Assembly (NCBI GenBank): GCA_020060215.1
Contig: JAGVAP010000038.1
Coordinates: 1-41,333, forward strand
Direction: 5' to 3'
Source of the DNA: Deltaproteobacteria bacterium
Lineage (GTDB): Bacteria; Desulfobacterota; DSM-4660; Desulfatiglandales; HGW-15
Length of the DNA stretch: 41,333 nucleotides
This document shows positions 14,040-21,271 of this stretch, one piece after another. The notes under the pieces were generated by a model. That model saw only the letters and a list, made by a program, of their open reading frames with translations. It made no database searches and was not told the origin of the DNA. A program made the position numbers and the translations under genes. Numbering within the stretch: position 1 is the stretch's first letter; each line of letters begins with the position of its first letter.

Positions 14040-14303
14040 CGAAAAAATCGAGGGGAGCATGCCTCGTGGGTATACGCAAACAAAGAGAAGCGGCTGGGAG
14101 TAACTGGAAAGCGTGTGGCGGACGGGGTGCACGGGGGACCCGTCCAGGCCGAACCGGCGGAAACCGAAGGCCCCTGTGCGAGAAACCAGCTGCACCGTTC
14201 GGGTTGGCGCTATTAAGGGCCGGAGTTCCGGCGGCATGATGACGGCAGGCGGGGGTGGTGATCCGGTGATCCACCCCCAAATCAACGAGATGAGGCCAAT
14301 GAA
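14040..14303 (+). ncRNA. Candidate structured leader of the late operon
   Basis: 264 nt with no convincing gene and several stable pairings. These are CGAGG/CCTCG (14049-14066), GCACGGGGG/CCCCTGTGC (14129-14137 with 14171-14179, one G-U), and GGGGGTGG/CCACCCCC (14251-14258 with 14271-14278, 12-nt loop). The middle pairing competes with GACGGG/CCCGTC (14121-14144) and with GGTGCA/TGCACC (14126-14131 with 14191-14196), so alternative folds are possible. The last hairpin has no U-run and is not a terminator. It could be an untranslated leader, an antitermination element or a small RNA; no known family was recognised. Confidence 0.35.
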
Positions 14304-14480
14304 ATGAAACATGCGACAACTTTCATGGAGCGGATCCGCAAGGTCAGGAAGCAGTTGCAGCAGCAAGATACCCGAGCGACGGTTCCGCCCATTTATTTGC
14401 GCAGGCCGCAATGTGTCGGCAATTTCTTTTCTGTGGGGACGCCGCCATGCACTTCGCTGGCGTGGGTGAGCATGAACTGA
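14304..14480 (+). CDS. Possible small basic protein
   Basis: 58 residues from ATG 14304: MKHATTFMERIRKVRKQLQQ, then a less protein-like half. It is the first frame after the structured leader, but has only a weak ribosome site (GATGAGGCC). It overlaps the alternative upstream start (14411) of the next gene in another frame. Could be noncoding leader. Confidence 0.25.
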   Translation: MKHATTFMERIRKVRKQLQQQDTRATVPPIYLRRPQCVGNFFSVGTPPCTSLAWVSMN

Positions 14481-14506
14481 ACAACCTGGATTCCCGACGG
14501 GGAAAC

Positions 14507-14716
14507 ATGAAAGTGGCAATTATCGAATTCGATGGTTGTTTCGCGGTCGAGCTGGAGGCCGAAAACATGGATGACGCGGCCATGCTGATGCGGTTTGGCG
14601 CGAACACGACCAAGGAGCTCCGCAGCGTTAACGTGTACGCGCAAAAGGGCGGTGTTTTCGAAGGCAGTGTCGTTTTCGGAAAGAGGAAGAATGCTTCCTC
14701 GAGGATCAATCGATGA
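14507..14716 (+). CDS. Small late protein of unknown function
   Basis: 69 residues. ATG 14507 is preferred (ACGGGGAAAC upstream, and protein-like sequence begins here: MKVAIIEFDGCFAVELEAEN). The upstream in-frame ATG 14411 gives an unconvincing extension. The fold appears to be a small alpha-beta domain. The stop overlaps the endolysin start. Function unknown. Confidence 0.6.
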   Translation: MKVAIIEFDGCFAVELEAENMDDAAMLMRFGANTTKELRSVNVYAQKGGVFEGSVVFGKRKNASSRINR

Positions 14717-15255
14717 GAGCAGAAAGCCAGAGATCAGAGGTCAGAGGTCAGAGGTCAGCAAACGATCCAAAGATCGATGACGAGCGGTTTTTGAAGGCGG
14801 TTCGCGAAGTGCTCGAGAACGAGGGCGGATATGTCGACGATCCCCATGACAAGGGCGGGGAAACGAAATTTGGCATCTCGAAACGCTCTTATCCAGGGCT
14901 CGACATTGCCAATCTCACGAAAGAGCAGGCTTGTGAAATTTACTATCGCGACTGGTGGCTGCGGTACCGCTACGGCGAGATCTCGAACCTGGAGCTGGCG
15001 ACCGAGCTGCTCGATATCGCCGTCAACGTGGGTCCCAAGCCGGCCGCCATGATCATGCAGCGGGCAGTGGTGAGCAGCATGGGCGAGTGGCTGGACGTCG
15101 ACGGACACCTCGGAGACATCAGCCTCGCGGCGATCAACAGCCATCCGAACCAGGGCTGGTTGCTGGACCGGTTCAAGCTGCTCGCGATCGAGAACTACCT
15201 GAAATTGCGGAATGACCGGTTTCTGGCCGGGTGGGTTAGAAGGGCGTTGAACTGA
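14713..15255 (+). CDS. Endolysin, glycoside hydrolase family 108
   Basis: 180 residues. The GH108 N-acetylmuramidase signature is clear: FLKAVREVLENEGGYVDDP with catalytic Glu37 of E-G-G-Y, then 'HDKGGETKFGISKRSYPGLD'. A C-terminal peptidoglycan-binding part follows ('AMIMQRAVV..LDVDGHLGDI'). It should cut the glycan chains of the host wall at the end of the lytic cycle. The first 16 residues (SQRSEVRGQRSAN) are a translated CAGAGGTCAGAGGTCAG repeat (about 14722-14760) and are probably not part of the fold. No signal peptide is seen, so it depends on the holin encoded next. Confidence 0.9.
   Translation: MRAESQRSEVRGQRSANDPKIDDERFLKAVREVLENEGGYVDDPHDKGGETKFGISKRSYPGLDIANLTKEQACEIYYRDWWLRYRYGEISNLELATELLDIAVNVGPKPAAMIMQRAVVSSMGEWLDVDGHLGDISLAAINSHPNQGWLLDRFKLLAIENYLKLRNDRFLAGWVRRALN
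14719..14760 (+). repeat. CAGAGGTCA tandem-type repeat at the endolysin start
   Basis: GCCAGAGATCAGAGGTCAGA continues as GGTCAGAGGTCAGCA: four imperfect 8-bp units AGAGGTCA or AGATCAG. Relatives lie at 11575-11607 and 13563-13597. It is coding, right after the start codon. Confidence 0.7.
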
Positions 15256-15292
15256 AAGGGATCGTCCCGCTCACGAGCGGGACTCCTACAAG
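15256..15292 (+). repeat. Intergenic inverted repeat TCCCGCTC-GAGCGGGA
   Basis: ATCGTCCCGCTCACGAGCGG followed by GACTCCTACAAG. It is a perfect 8-bp-arm hairpin with a 2-bp centre and no T-run. It fills the gap between endolysin and holin, and looks like another host-type dispersed repeat rather than a terminator. Confidence 0.55.
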
Positions 15293-15303
15293 AGGGCTGT
15301 GAA

Positions 15304-15849
15304 ATGGGCTTTGACTGGAAGGGTATTGTCAAGACGGTTGCGCCGGGGATTGCAACGGCGCTCGGGGGGCCGCTTGCGGGCATGGGCGTGGCGGCGATCT
15401 GCAGCGCGCTGGGAATAGAGAACGACCCCCAAAAGCCTGATGAGACAGAGGCTCGCATAGCGCAGGCCCTGCAGGTAGCCACTCCCGAAACCCTTCTGGC
15501 GCTCAGGCAGGCCGACAACGAATTTAAGATCGCCATGCGGAAGGCGGATATCGACCTTGAAAAAATACATGCTGACGACCGCGATAGCGCCCGGAAAAGG
15601 CAAATGGCGCTCAAGGACAGGACCCCGGCCAACCTCGCCTATATCCTGACCATCGGATTCTTCAGTGTGATCGCGGCCCACATTTTTTGCACTATCCCGG
15701 AAGAAAACCAGACCCTGCTGAATATCATGCTGGGCACGCTCGGCACTGCCTGGATTTCAAGCATGGTGTACTTCTTCGGCTCCACTATAGGATCCAAAGG
15801 CAAGGACAGCGCTATTGTTCAAATTGCATCGGGAGGAAAAGTTCAATGA
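15304..15849 (+). CDS. Holin-like membrane protein (three-span type)
   Basis: 181 residues. N-terminal amphipathic/hydrophobic segment ('KTVAPGIATALGGPLAGMGV'), a charged middle ('RKADIDLEKIHADDRDSARK'), then two strong membrane spans ('LAYILTIGFFSVIAAHIFC' and 'LLNIMLGTLGTAWISSMVYF'). The charged 'D.AR.RQ' stretch before two C-terminal spans is typical of the three-span holins seen with gene-transfer agents and Mu-like phages. It would open the inner membrane for the endolysin. It overlaps the next gene (ATGA). Confidence 0.75.
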   Translation: MGFDWKGIVKTVAPGIATALGGPLAGMGVAAICSALGIENDPQKPDETEARIAQALQVATPETLLALRQADNEFKIAMRKADIDLEKIHADDRDSARKRQMALKDRTPANLAYILTIGFFSVIAAHIFCTIPEENQTLLNIMLGTLGTAWISSMVYFFGSTIGSKGKDSAIVQIASGGKVQ

Positions 15850-16187
15850 GTCCGGATCAGATCACGGCACTGACTTCGCTGTTGGGGTTGATGGACAAGA
15901 TGGCCGGCTGGCCGTTCGGCATGCTGTTTTTTGTGATCATCATCGGCCCTTGGATCATGGCTCTGATGCTCGGGTTCGGCTACCGGAAAAGATTTGAGAG
16001 TGTGGTCGGCATGTACCAGGCGAACGTGCGGCTGGTCGAGAAATTTGTCGAGTTGAGCGGCGATCTCAAGGATGTGGTGATCATGAACACCCAGGCGTGG
16101 CAGCGCACATGCGATGCAGTGGAGAAGAATCAGTTCTGCCCGCAGATAAGGCTGGAGAAGCACGCGAAAGGGGTGCAGGTAGGATGA
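15846..16187 (+). CDS. Small membrane protein of the lysis cluster
   Basis: 113 residues. ATG 15846 overlaps the holin stop. One strong membrane span near the start ('FGMLFFVIIIGPWIMALMLG') is followed by a basic turn and a long helix ('YQANVRLVEKFVELSGDLKD'). This N-anchored coiled-coil form is compatible with an i-spanin or second holin/antiholin. No outer-membrane lipoprotein partner is seen nearby. Assignment to lysis comes from position. Confidence 0.6.
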   Translation: MSPDQITALTSLLGLMDKMAGWPFGMLFFVIIIGPWIMALMLGFGYRKRFESVVGMYQANVRLVEKFVELSGDLKDVVIMNTQAWQRTCDAVEKNQFCPQIRLEKHAKGVQVG

Positions 16188-16429
16188 GCGAACGATTGAA
16201 ATTTCAGGGGAAGCTCCTGGAAAAGAAGCAGGAAGCTGAGCGGTTGCGGCTGCTCCTGAAGGGCCTTGTGAAATCGCTCAGGGATGCACTGGACCCGACC
16301 GAGCCCGTGGAGGAGCTGGACCGGGAGTTGATCGTGCAGCAGGCCGCTGATTTCGGTCTAAAGCAGATCGATCTGCTCCAGGTCAACGCGGAGATCCGCG
16401 CGCTTAAAAAGGAATTGGGAGAGCGCTGA
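16184..16429 (+). CDS. Small coiled-coil protein
   Basis: 81 residues, nearly all helical and charged: 'LLEKKQEAERLRLLLKGLVK', 'DLLQVNAEIRALKKELGER'. It overlaps the previous gene (ATGA) and is one base from the next. Size and place correspond to small coiled-coil genes such as Mu gp25/gp26 before terminase. Function unknown. Confidence 0.6.
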   Translation: MSERLKFQGKLLEKKQEAERLRLLLKGLVKSLRDALDPTEPVEELDRELIVQQAADFGLKQIDLLQVNAEIRALKKELGER

Positions 16430-16430
16430 A

Positions 16431-16904
16431 ATGGCGATCGAGCAGGAACTTAAAGACCGGGCCAGAGAACTCTACGTGTTCGACGGCCTCACCCTCGACC
16501 AGGTCGCCAAAGAAACCGGGATCCCCGAGAGCACGGTAAAGCGCTGGTCTGCGGAAGACGGCTGGGCCGATGAGCGGCGGGAGCATAAAGCTACGCTCCA
16601 GGACATTCGGCGGAACACCCTGCAGCTCCGGAAAGCCTTTGTGGCCAAGGCGATGGGCTCTTTGGACCCTCAGGATGTGTACGCGGCGGTGCGGTTGGAG
16701 GCCCTGGCGCAGAGGGGGGCGAAGAAGGAGGAACAGGTTGCGCAGGCGGAAATCGATCGACCGAAAGTTTTTCTGGAGAACCTGCAGTGGATCGCCGGGT
16801 GGCTGAAGGAGAACGACCCCGATGGCTTGAAGGTCTTGGCGGTCAATATCGACGCGATGACGGAAGCGTTCAAGGCGGAGTGCTTGAAGCATGGCAATGC
16901 GTAG
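16431..16904 (+). CDS. Terminase small subunit
   Basis: 157 residues. An N-terminal helix-turn-helix (about 15-48: 'FDGLTLDQVAKETGIPESTV', then KRWSAEDGW) is followed by helices for oligomerisation. This is the common layout of terminase small subunits, which recognise phage DNA and load the large subunit. It overlaps the large subunit gene by 14 bp in another frame. In Mu-like phages the packaging site is near the left end, where cutting takes in some host DNA. Confidence 0.8.
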   Translation: MAIEQELKDRARELYVFDGLTLDQVAKETGIPESTVKRWSAEDGWADERREHKATLQDIRRNTLQLRKAFVAKAMGSLDPQDVYAAVRLEALAQRGAKKEEQVAQAEIDRPKVFLENLQWIAGWLKENDPDGLKVLAVNIDAMTEAFKAECLKHGNA

Positions 16905-18465
16905 GCGGCCACAGATCACCGAAGGGCAGTACGACAAGCAGGTTGCGGAGCTCAGGCTCTTCATCCGGGAGAGCGTTTCGCCCTTCGAAAACGATACGCC
17001 GGCCAAGAAACGCGAGCGCGTGGAGAGGAGCAAGTGGGACAAGCTTTTTTTCATGCGCACCTACATGCCGCATTACTTCACCGTTGCTTTCGGCGAGTTT
17101 CACAAGGAGTGGGTCGGGTTCACTGAGCTGACAGACCAGTTCGCGCTGATCGGCGCGCCCAGGGAGCATGCGAAGACAACGTTTTTTACCTTCGGAGATC
17201 CTCTCCATGTCATCTGCCACCGGCTCATCTGGTTTGGTTACATCATCTCCGATACGCACGAGCAGGCCCAGGCCTTCACCGTGTCGATCAAGCTGGAGTT
17301 GGAGGAAAACGTCAGGATTCGACATGACTTCGGGAACCTGAAATCCAAGAACTGGTCGGACGACGAATTCAAGACGAAGACCGGTGTGCTGATCATGGCA
17401 CGAGGCCACAAGGACAAGGTCCGCGGCATCAAAAACGGACCGCACCGGCCTGATTATGTGCGCTTTGACGATCTTGAAAACGATGAGAACGTCGAGAATC
17501 CGAAGCGCGTAAAGAGACTGATCAGCTGGATCCGGGGCTCGGTTCTTGGTTCGATGGGCGAAGGGTACAACGCCCTGATGGTGGGCAACTTGTTCAACCC
17601 GCGCTCTGCGATCGCGCAGCTGATCGCGATGAAGGACGATGAGACCGGGGACCCGCTGTACGCTTCGAAGGTGTACCAGGCCATCCTGGATCCGGACACC
17701 GATCAGGCGCGGCCCTTGTGGCCGGCCAGGTGGTCCATGAAGCGGCTTCTTGCGAAGAGAAAGGACATGGGGTCTTTCGATTTCAACCGCGAAATGATGA
17801 ACAAGGTCGCGGTGGAAGGCTCGCCTTTCCCGGAAGAGCAGGCCAAGTACTTCGTGCGGATCGAGCTTGTGAATGTACCTCTGCTCGTCGCCACTGCCGT
17901 CGACCCTTCGGCCAGGGCCGGAGAAAACAACGACTTTCGCGCGGTGGTCACCTGGGGGCTGGATCCGAGTCAAATGGTTTTCCGGTGTCTCCATGCCTGG
18001 CTCAAGAAGCGGTCGATCGGGGAGATGTTCGCGGCAGCCTATGCGCAGAGGGATGAATACCAGAGCGCGAACGTCTTCATCGAAGAGAACATGCTGAAAG
18101 ACTTTTTGCACGAGGCCATCCAGAACTACGCGAAACAAGTGGGGCGGTATCTGCCCTGGATCCCGGTGCAGCATAACACCAACAAGGAAGGGCGCATTGT
18201 CGGGACCTGCGCGTATTTGTGGGAGTTTGGGAAAATTCAATTTGAAAAAAATCACAGCGACCAGAACGTGCTGGTGGATCAGTTCATTTATCTGCTTACT
18301 CAATCGGTGCACGACGACGGTCCGGACGCATCGGAAATGGCAATCAGCGGGCTTCAGAGCGGCCTGATCACTGCGGCCGTGGCTCCGCCTCCGAAGGACG
18401 CGAGAGAGGATTATCACGCGCCGCGCGGCGGCAGGATCTTTGGACACATGCTTCCAGGATTGTGA
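16891..18465 (+). CDS. Terminase large subunit
   Basis: 524 residues. The ATPase domain has a Walker A-like APREHAKTT (89-97) and Walker B RFDDLEND (191-198) with the catalytic Glu close behind. The nuclease domain has Asp in 'ATAVDPSARAGENNDFR', Glu in 'NVFIEENMLKDF' and Asp in 'DDGPDASEMAISG', as in RNase H-like packaging nucleases. It is like Mu gp28-type terminases. It drives headful packaging into the prohead through the portal encoded 1.3 kb downstream. The long opposing frame on the minus strand is a shadow. Confidence 0.93.
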   Translation: MAMRRRPQITEGQYDKQVAELRLFIRESVSPFENDTPAKKRERVERSKWDKLFFMRTYMPHYFTVAFGEFHKEWVGFTELTDQFALIGAPREHAKTTFFTFGDPLHVICHRLIWFGYIISDTHEQAQAFTVSIKLELEENVRIRHDFGNLKSKNWSDDEFKTKTGVLIMARGHKDKVRGIKNGPHRPDYVRFDDLENDENVENPKRVKRLISWIRGSVLGSMGEGYNALMVGNLFNPRSAIAQLIAMKDDETGDPLYASKVYQAILDPDTDQARPLWPARWSMKRLLAKRKDMGSFDFNREMMNKVAVEGSPFPEEQAKYFVRIELVNVPLLVATAVDPSARAGENNDFRAVVTWGLDPSQMVFRCLHAWLKKRSIGEMFAAAYAQRDEYQSANVFIEENMLKDFLHEAIQNYAKQVGRYLPWIPVQHNTNKEGRIVGTCAYLWEFGKIQFEKNHSDQNVLVDQFIYLLTQSVHDDGPDASEMAISGLQSGLITAAVAPPPKDAREDYHAPRGGRIFGHMLPGL

Positions 18466-18473
18466 GGGTAAAA

Positions 18474-18752
18474 ATGGCGGTAAGCACAGGCGGAATCAGG
18501 TTTAGGGCGTTGACAGGGGAACCCAACCGGCTCACGAAGGGGCTGGTAGTGACGAAGAGACGAAACACGATCCTCGCACTTGGGCTCATCCTCGTGGTTT
18601 TGTTTGGCCTGGCGGCGTCGAAAGACTATCTCTATGGGTTGATTAGCTACGATCCGGACACCGGCATCATGACGGTCAACAAGCCCACCACGTTTACAGG
18701 GTCCGCTTCCATAGGCACTCCGCGCGTTGAGAAAACAACTACCGTGAGTTGA
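18474..18752 (+). CDS. Small anchored protein between terminase and recombinase
   Basis: 92 residues from ATG 18474 (GTGAGGGTAAAA upstream). A basic stretch (KGLVVTKRRN) precedes a hydrophobic segment 'TILALGLILVVLFGLAASKD', then a short beta-type tail 'YDPDTGIMTVNKPTTFTGSA'. This is a signal-anchor form. The tail resembles the start of repeated fibre or pilin-like beta structures, and the organisation is similar to the 37842 gene. The gene is unusual here, since most Mu-like phages go from terminase straight to portal. Function unknown. Confidence 0.55.
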   Translation: MAVSTGGIRFRALTGEPNRLTKGLVVTKRRNTILALGLILVVLFGLAASKDYLYGLISYDPDTGIMTVNKPTTFTGSASIGTPRVEKTTTVS

Positions 18753-18839
18753 ATAGTCGAAGGAAAGGTAACGATGTTTTCATTCCTGCAAAATGTGATT
18801 CTCAAAATCAAGGGTGCAGGTGCAACGATAACCAATTCG

Positions 18840-18913
18840 TGCCCGGACGAGAGTCCGGTATTCGCGAGGAGCCGGGGGCTTCCCTTTGGCCTTGAGAGCT
18901 CTCGCACCGGGCA
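18840..18913 (+). other. Potential two-state hairpin element before the recombinase gene
   Basis: An outer helix TGCCCGG (18840-18846) with CCGGGCA (18907-18913) encloses GCGAGGAGC/GCTCTCGC (18864-18872 with 18898-18905, one bulge). CCGGAC-GAGA-GTCCGG (18843-18858) is a perfect hairpin with a GNRA loop that shares bases with the outer helix, so the two cannot form together. It lies 30 bp before the recombinase start. It could be a regulatory RNA fold or a recombination core site. Confidence 0.4.
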
Positions 18914-18944
18914 TGGTCAAATCTCAAAATTGGAGGGCAATGAA

Positions 18945-19784
18945 ATGGAACGACAGGAATTGGACCAGAAGATCAAGAAATTTCAAACGCACCTTTTGAT
19001 CGATCGCGGTTTGCGGCCCCTCACGCGTGAGCTCTATGCAAGAATCATAACCAGGGTGCTGAGCGACATTGATTGCCTGATGCCTTCGAAGGAAGAAATT
19101 TCGGAGTTTGTCTATTCCCTTTATGAGAGCGGCAAGAGCGAAACGCACATCAGGAATATTCAGCTCGCGGTCGAGAATTACATGGGATTCCTCGGCATCG
19201 AGGTCAGCTACAAAAGACCAAAGAAAAAACGCCGCCTGGTCAGCGGTGCGCTGAGCGAAGCGGAAGTCGCGGTATTGATCGCGGCTGCGAGCAATATCCG
19301 CGAAAAGGCGATCGTGAGCCTGCTTGCCTCCAGCGGGATCCGCAACCGAGAGCTTTGCGGATTGAAAGTCCGGAATATCGATTTTGGAAACAATCGCGTT
19401 CGGATCGAAGAGGGAAAGGGCGGAAGCTCTCGCGCGTGCGTTATCAGCGGAAGCTGCGTGACGGTGCTGCTTGCCTATTTGCAGCAATACCAGAGAGAGC
19501 AGGACGATTTTCTTTTTACCACGCTGCGAAAGAACGAACCGTATACGCCGTGGGCTCTCCGGCGTCTCATCAAAAAGCTCGCAAAACTGGCAAACCTGGA
19601 TAAGCGCGTCCATCCCCATAAATTGAGACATTCCCTTGCGACGAACATGTTGGGGCGAAGGGCGAACCCCAAGACGGTTCAGATGCAGCTGGGTCACCGG
19701 CATTTGTCAACGACCGAAATTTACATGCACAGTGGATACGGCTGGGAGCTGGAAGTTGCGTTTTGCCAGCCTGCGTATCTGTAG
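18945..19784 (+). CDS. Tyrosine recombinase (XerC/D-like)
   Basis: 279 residues. ATG 18945 is chosen for TTGGAGGGCAATGAA upstream. An N-terminal SAM-like core-binding domain ('HLLIDRGLRPLTRELYARII') is followed by a catalytic domain. The full set of active residues is present: Arg133 (SSGIRNREL), Lys158 (EEGKGG), His225 and Arg228 (HPHKLRHS), His251 (LGHRHL) and nucleophile Tyr260 (EIYMHSG). The size is close to XerC/D. It is placed in the late structural operon between packaging and portal genes, where a Mu-like phage has no obvious need for it, since transposase A integrates the genome. Possible roles: dimer resolution, DNA inversion, or use of a host dif-like site. Confidence 0.92.
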   Translation: MERQELDQKIKKFQTHLLIDRGLRPLTRELYARIITRVLSDIDCLMPSKEEISEFVYSLYESGKSETHIRNIQLAVENYMGFLGIEVSYKRPKKKRRLVSGALSEAEVAVLIAAASNIREKAIVSLLASSGIRNRELCGLKVRNIDFGNNRVRIEEGKGGSSRACVISGSCVTVLLAYLQQYQREQDDFLFTTLRKNEPYTPWALRRLIKKLAKLANLDKRVHPHKLRHSLATNMLGRRANPKTVQMQLGHRHLSTTEIYMHSGYGWELEVAFCQPAYL

Positions 19785-19792
19785 GAGCGTCA

Positions 19793-21238
19793 ATGGGAAT
19801 TCGCAATTTTCTCGTACGGAACTTTTTGAGCGGTGAGATCGATCAGCAGGTTACAGAGCGGCTGCCTGCTGCGGTGGGCCTGAAGCTGAACGAGATCGGT
19901 TGGCGAAGGCTCACCGGGTCACCTACCCGCGAGCTGCCCATGATGGACCAGGGCCGGGCCATCGAGGTGGCTTACTGGCTTTGGAAGACGAACCCGATGG
20001 CCAAGTGGATCATCGAGGTGGTGACCGCGTTCGTAGCCGCAAAGGGCTCGCCGTATACCTGCAAGAACGATGATGTGAAGGACTTGCTCGACACGTTCTG
20101 GAACGACCCGGTGAATAGAATGGACATCCACTGGGAAAACTTTGTGCGGGAGCTGGGGATTTATGGCGAGCAGTGCTGGCCGGCTTTCATTGCAGAGCAG
20201 ACCGGACGGGTGCGGCTGGGGTATATCGATCCGGCCCAGATCGAGAAAATCGAGGCGGACCCGGAAAACGTGAAGATCAAGGTGGGGCTCGTGGTCAGCT
20301 CGGCTTTGGGGGGCAAGGCGCGGAGACTCAAAATTGTGCTGGACGATGAAAATGAAGCGTTTCTCTCTGCGGCCGGCCAGGAGCTGCGCGACTCGTTCAC
20401 CGATGGGCAGTGTTTTTACTTCACCATTAACGCACTGACGAATGAGATGCGAGGTACATCGGATTTGTTCGTTGTGGCCGATCATCTCGACGGTTACGAG
20501 CAGTTTCTCTATGACTCATCGGAGAAATATGCCCGGTTCAATGCGTTTTATTACGACATTACGGTTGAAGGTGCCGACGAGAAAAAACTCGAAGAAGAGC
20601 GAAAGCGGTACGAGCCGCCCAAAACCGGAGGGGCGTTCATCCACAACGAAAAGGTGAAGTCGGAGGCGGTAGCGCCCGAGCTGAAAGCCTATGATGCCGA
20701 AAAGGCTGCGAGGCTCCACCGGAACCACATTTTGGGATCGCTGGGGCTGCCTGAGCACTGGTTCGGGGGCGGCGGCGATGTGAACAGGGCAACGGCTGCG
20801 GAAATGGACGCGCCTTCCAGGAAGATCATTGCGAGCAGGCAGGAGAAGATCAAGAACATGCTGGAGCTCATGTTCGATTACGTGATCACCTGCGCGGTCA
20901 ATGCCCGATACCTGACAAGTGTTCCGGAAGATGAACTTTACAGCTATGAAATTCAGACTCCGGAGATCTCCGACAAGGACGTGGCCAAGCTTTCCACCAT
21001 GCTGCAGCAGGTTGCGGCAGCGCTGGCTGCCGCCGAGGTGCAGGGCTGGATCGGCAAGGAAGAGGCTGCCAAGGCGTTCGCGTATTTCCTGGCCTTCATC
21101 GGGTACGAGTACGATCCGGAGGAGCAGGAGCCGGGTGATGACGGCAATGTAACCAAGGACTACCAGGGCATGGATGCGATCGTGGAGCAGGTGATGGCGA
21201 GGATTGCCTCGCGCAAAGACGCAACGAATGAAGAATAG
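19793..21238 (+). CDS. Portal protein
   Basis: 481 residues from ATG 19793 (TGTAGGAGCGTCA upstream). The family features are 'AYWLWKTNPMAKWIIEVVTA', a helical stem, 'VNRATAAEMDAPSRKIIASR' and a C-terminal helical barrel. The portal forms the dodecameric ring through which terminase pumps DNA. The final codons (ASRKDATNEE) are a copy of the CGCGCAAAGACGCAACG dispersed repeat. The gap to the next gene is a second copy of that repeat. Confidence 0.85.
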   Translation: MGIRNFLVRNFLSGEIDQQVTERLPAAVGLKLNEIGWRRLTGSPTRELPMMDQGRAIEVAYWLWKTNPMAKWIIEVVTAFVAAKGSPYTCKNDDVKDLLDTFWNDPVNRMDIHWENFVRELGIYGEQCWPAFIAEQTGRVRLGYIDPAQIEKIEADPENVKIKVGLVVSSALGGKARRLKIVLDDENEAFLSAAGQELRDSFTDGQCFYFTINALTNEMRGTSDLFVVADHLDGYEQFLYDSSEKYARFNAFYYDITVEGADEKKLEEERKRYEPPKTGGAFIHNEKVKSEAVAPELKAYDAEKAARLHRNHILGSLGLPEHWFGGGGDVNRATAAEMDAPSRKIIASRQEKIKNMLELMFDYVITCAVNARYLTSVPEDELYSYEIQTPEISDKDVAKLSTMLQQVAAALAAAEVQGWIGKEEAAKAFAYFLAFIGYEYDPEEQEPGDDGNVTKDYQGMDAIVEQVMARIASRKDATNEE

Positions 21239-21271
21239 TTTTCTCGCGCAGAGACGCAGAGGCGCAGAGTA
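21208..21271 (+). repeat. Two adjacent CGCAGAGACGCAG repeats at the portal/minor-head junction
   Basis: CTCGCGCAAAGACGCAACGA (21208-21227) encodes the portal C-terminus. TTCTCGCGCAGAGACGCAGA and 11 further bases (21241-21271) fill the whole gap. The second copy matches 11615-11645 at about 28 of 31 positions. AGAGGCGCAGAG in it is the only available ribosome-binding region for the next gene. Confidence 0.75.

Noticed and set aside
14015..14239. A 74-codon frame after the middle terminator
   Set aside because: Very rich in Gly and Arg, without a ribosome site, and it covers the paired segments of the leader. Treated as noncoding.
14251..14278. GGGGGTGG/CCACCCCC hairpin as a terminator
   Set aside because: No T-run follows, and a late operon starts just behind it.
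16870..18447. A 525-codon open frame on the minus strand
   Set aside because: It lies exactly opposite the terminase gene, has no family motif and is rich in His, Arg and Leu, as expected of an antisense shadow of a high-G+C gene.
19793..19830. Tyrosine recombinase as the phage integrase with attachment sites at the prophage borders
   Set aside because: The borders carry Mu-type transposase sites and no shared core sequence. The gene lies in the middle of the late operon.
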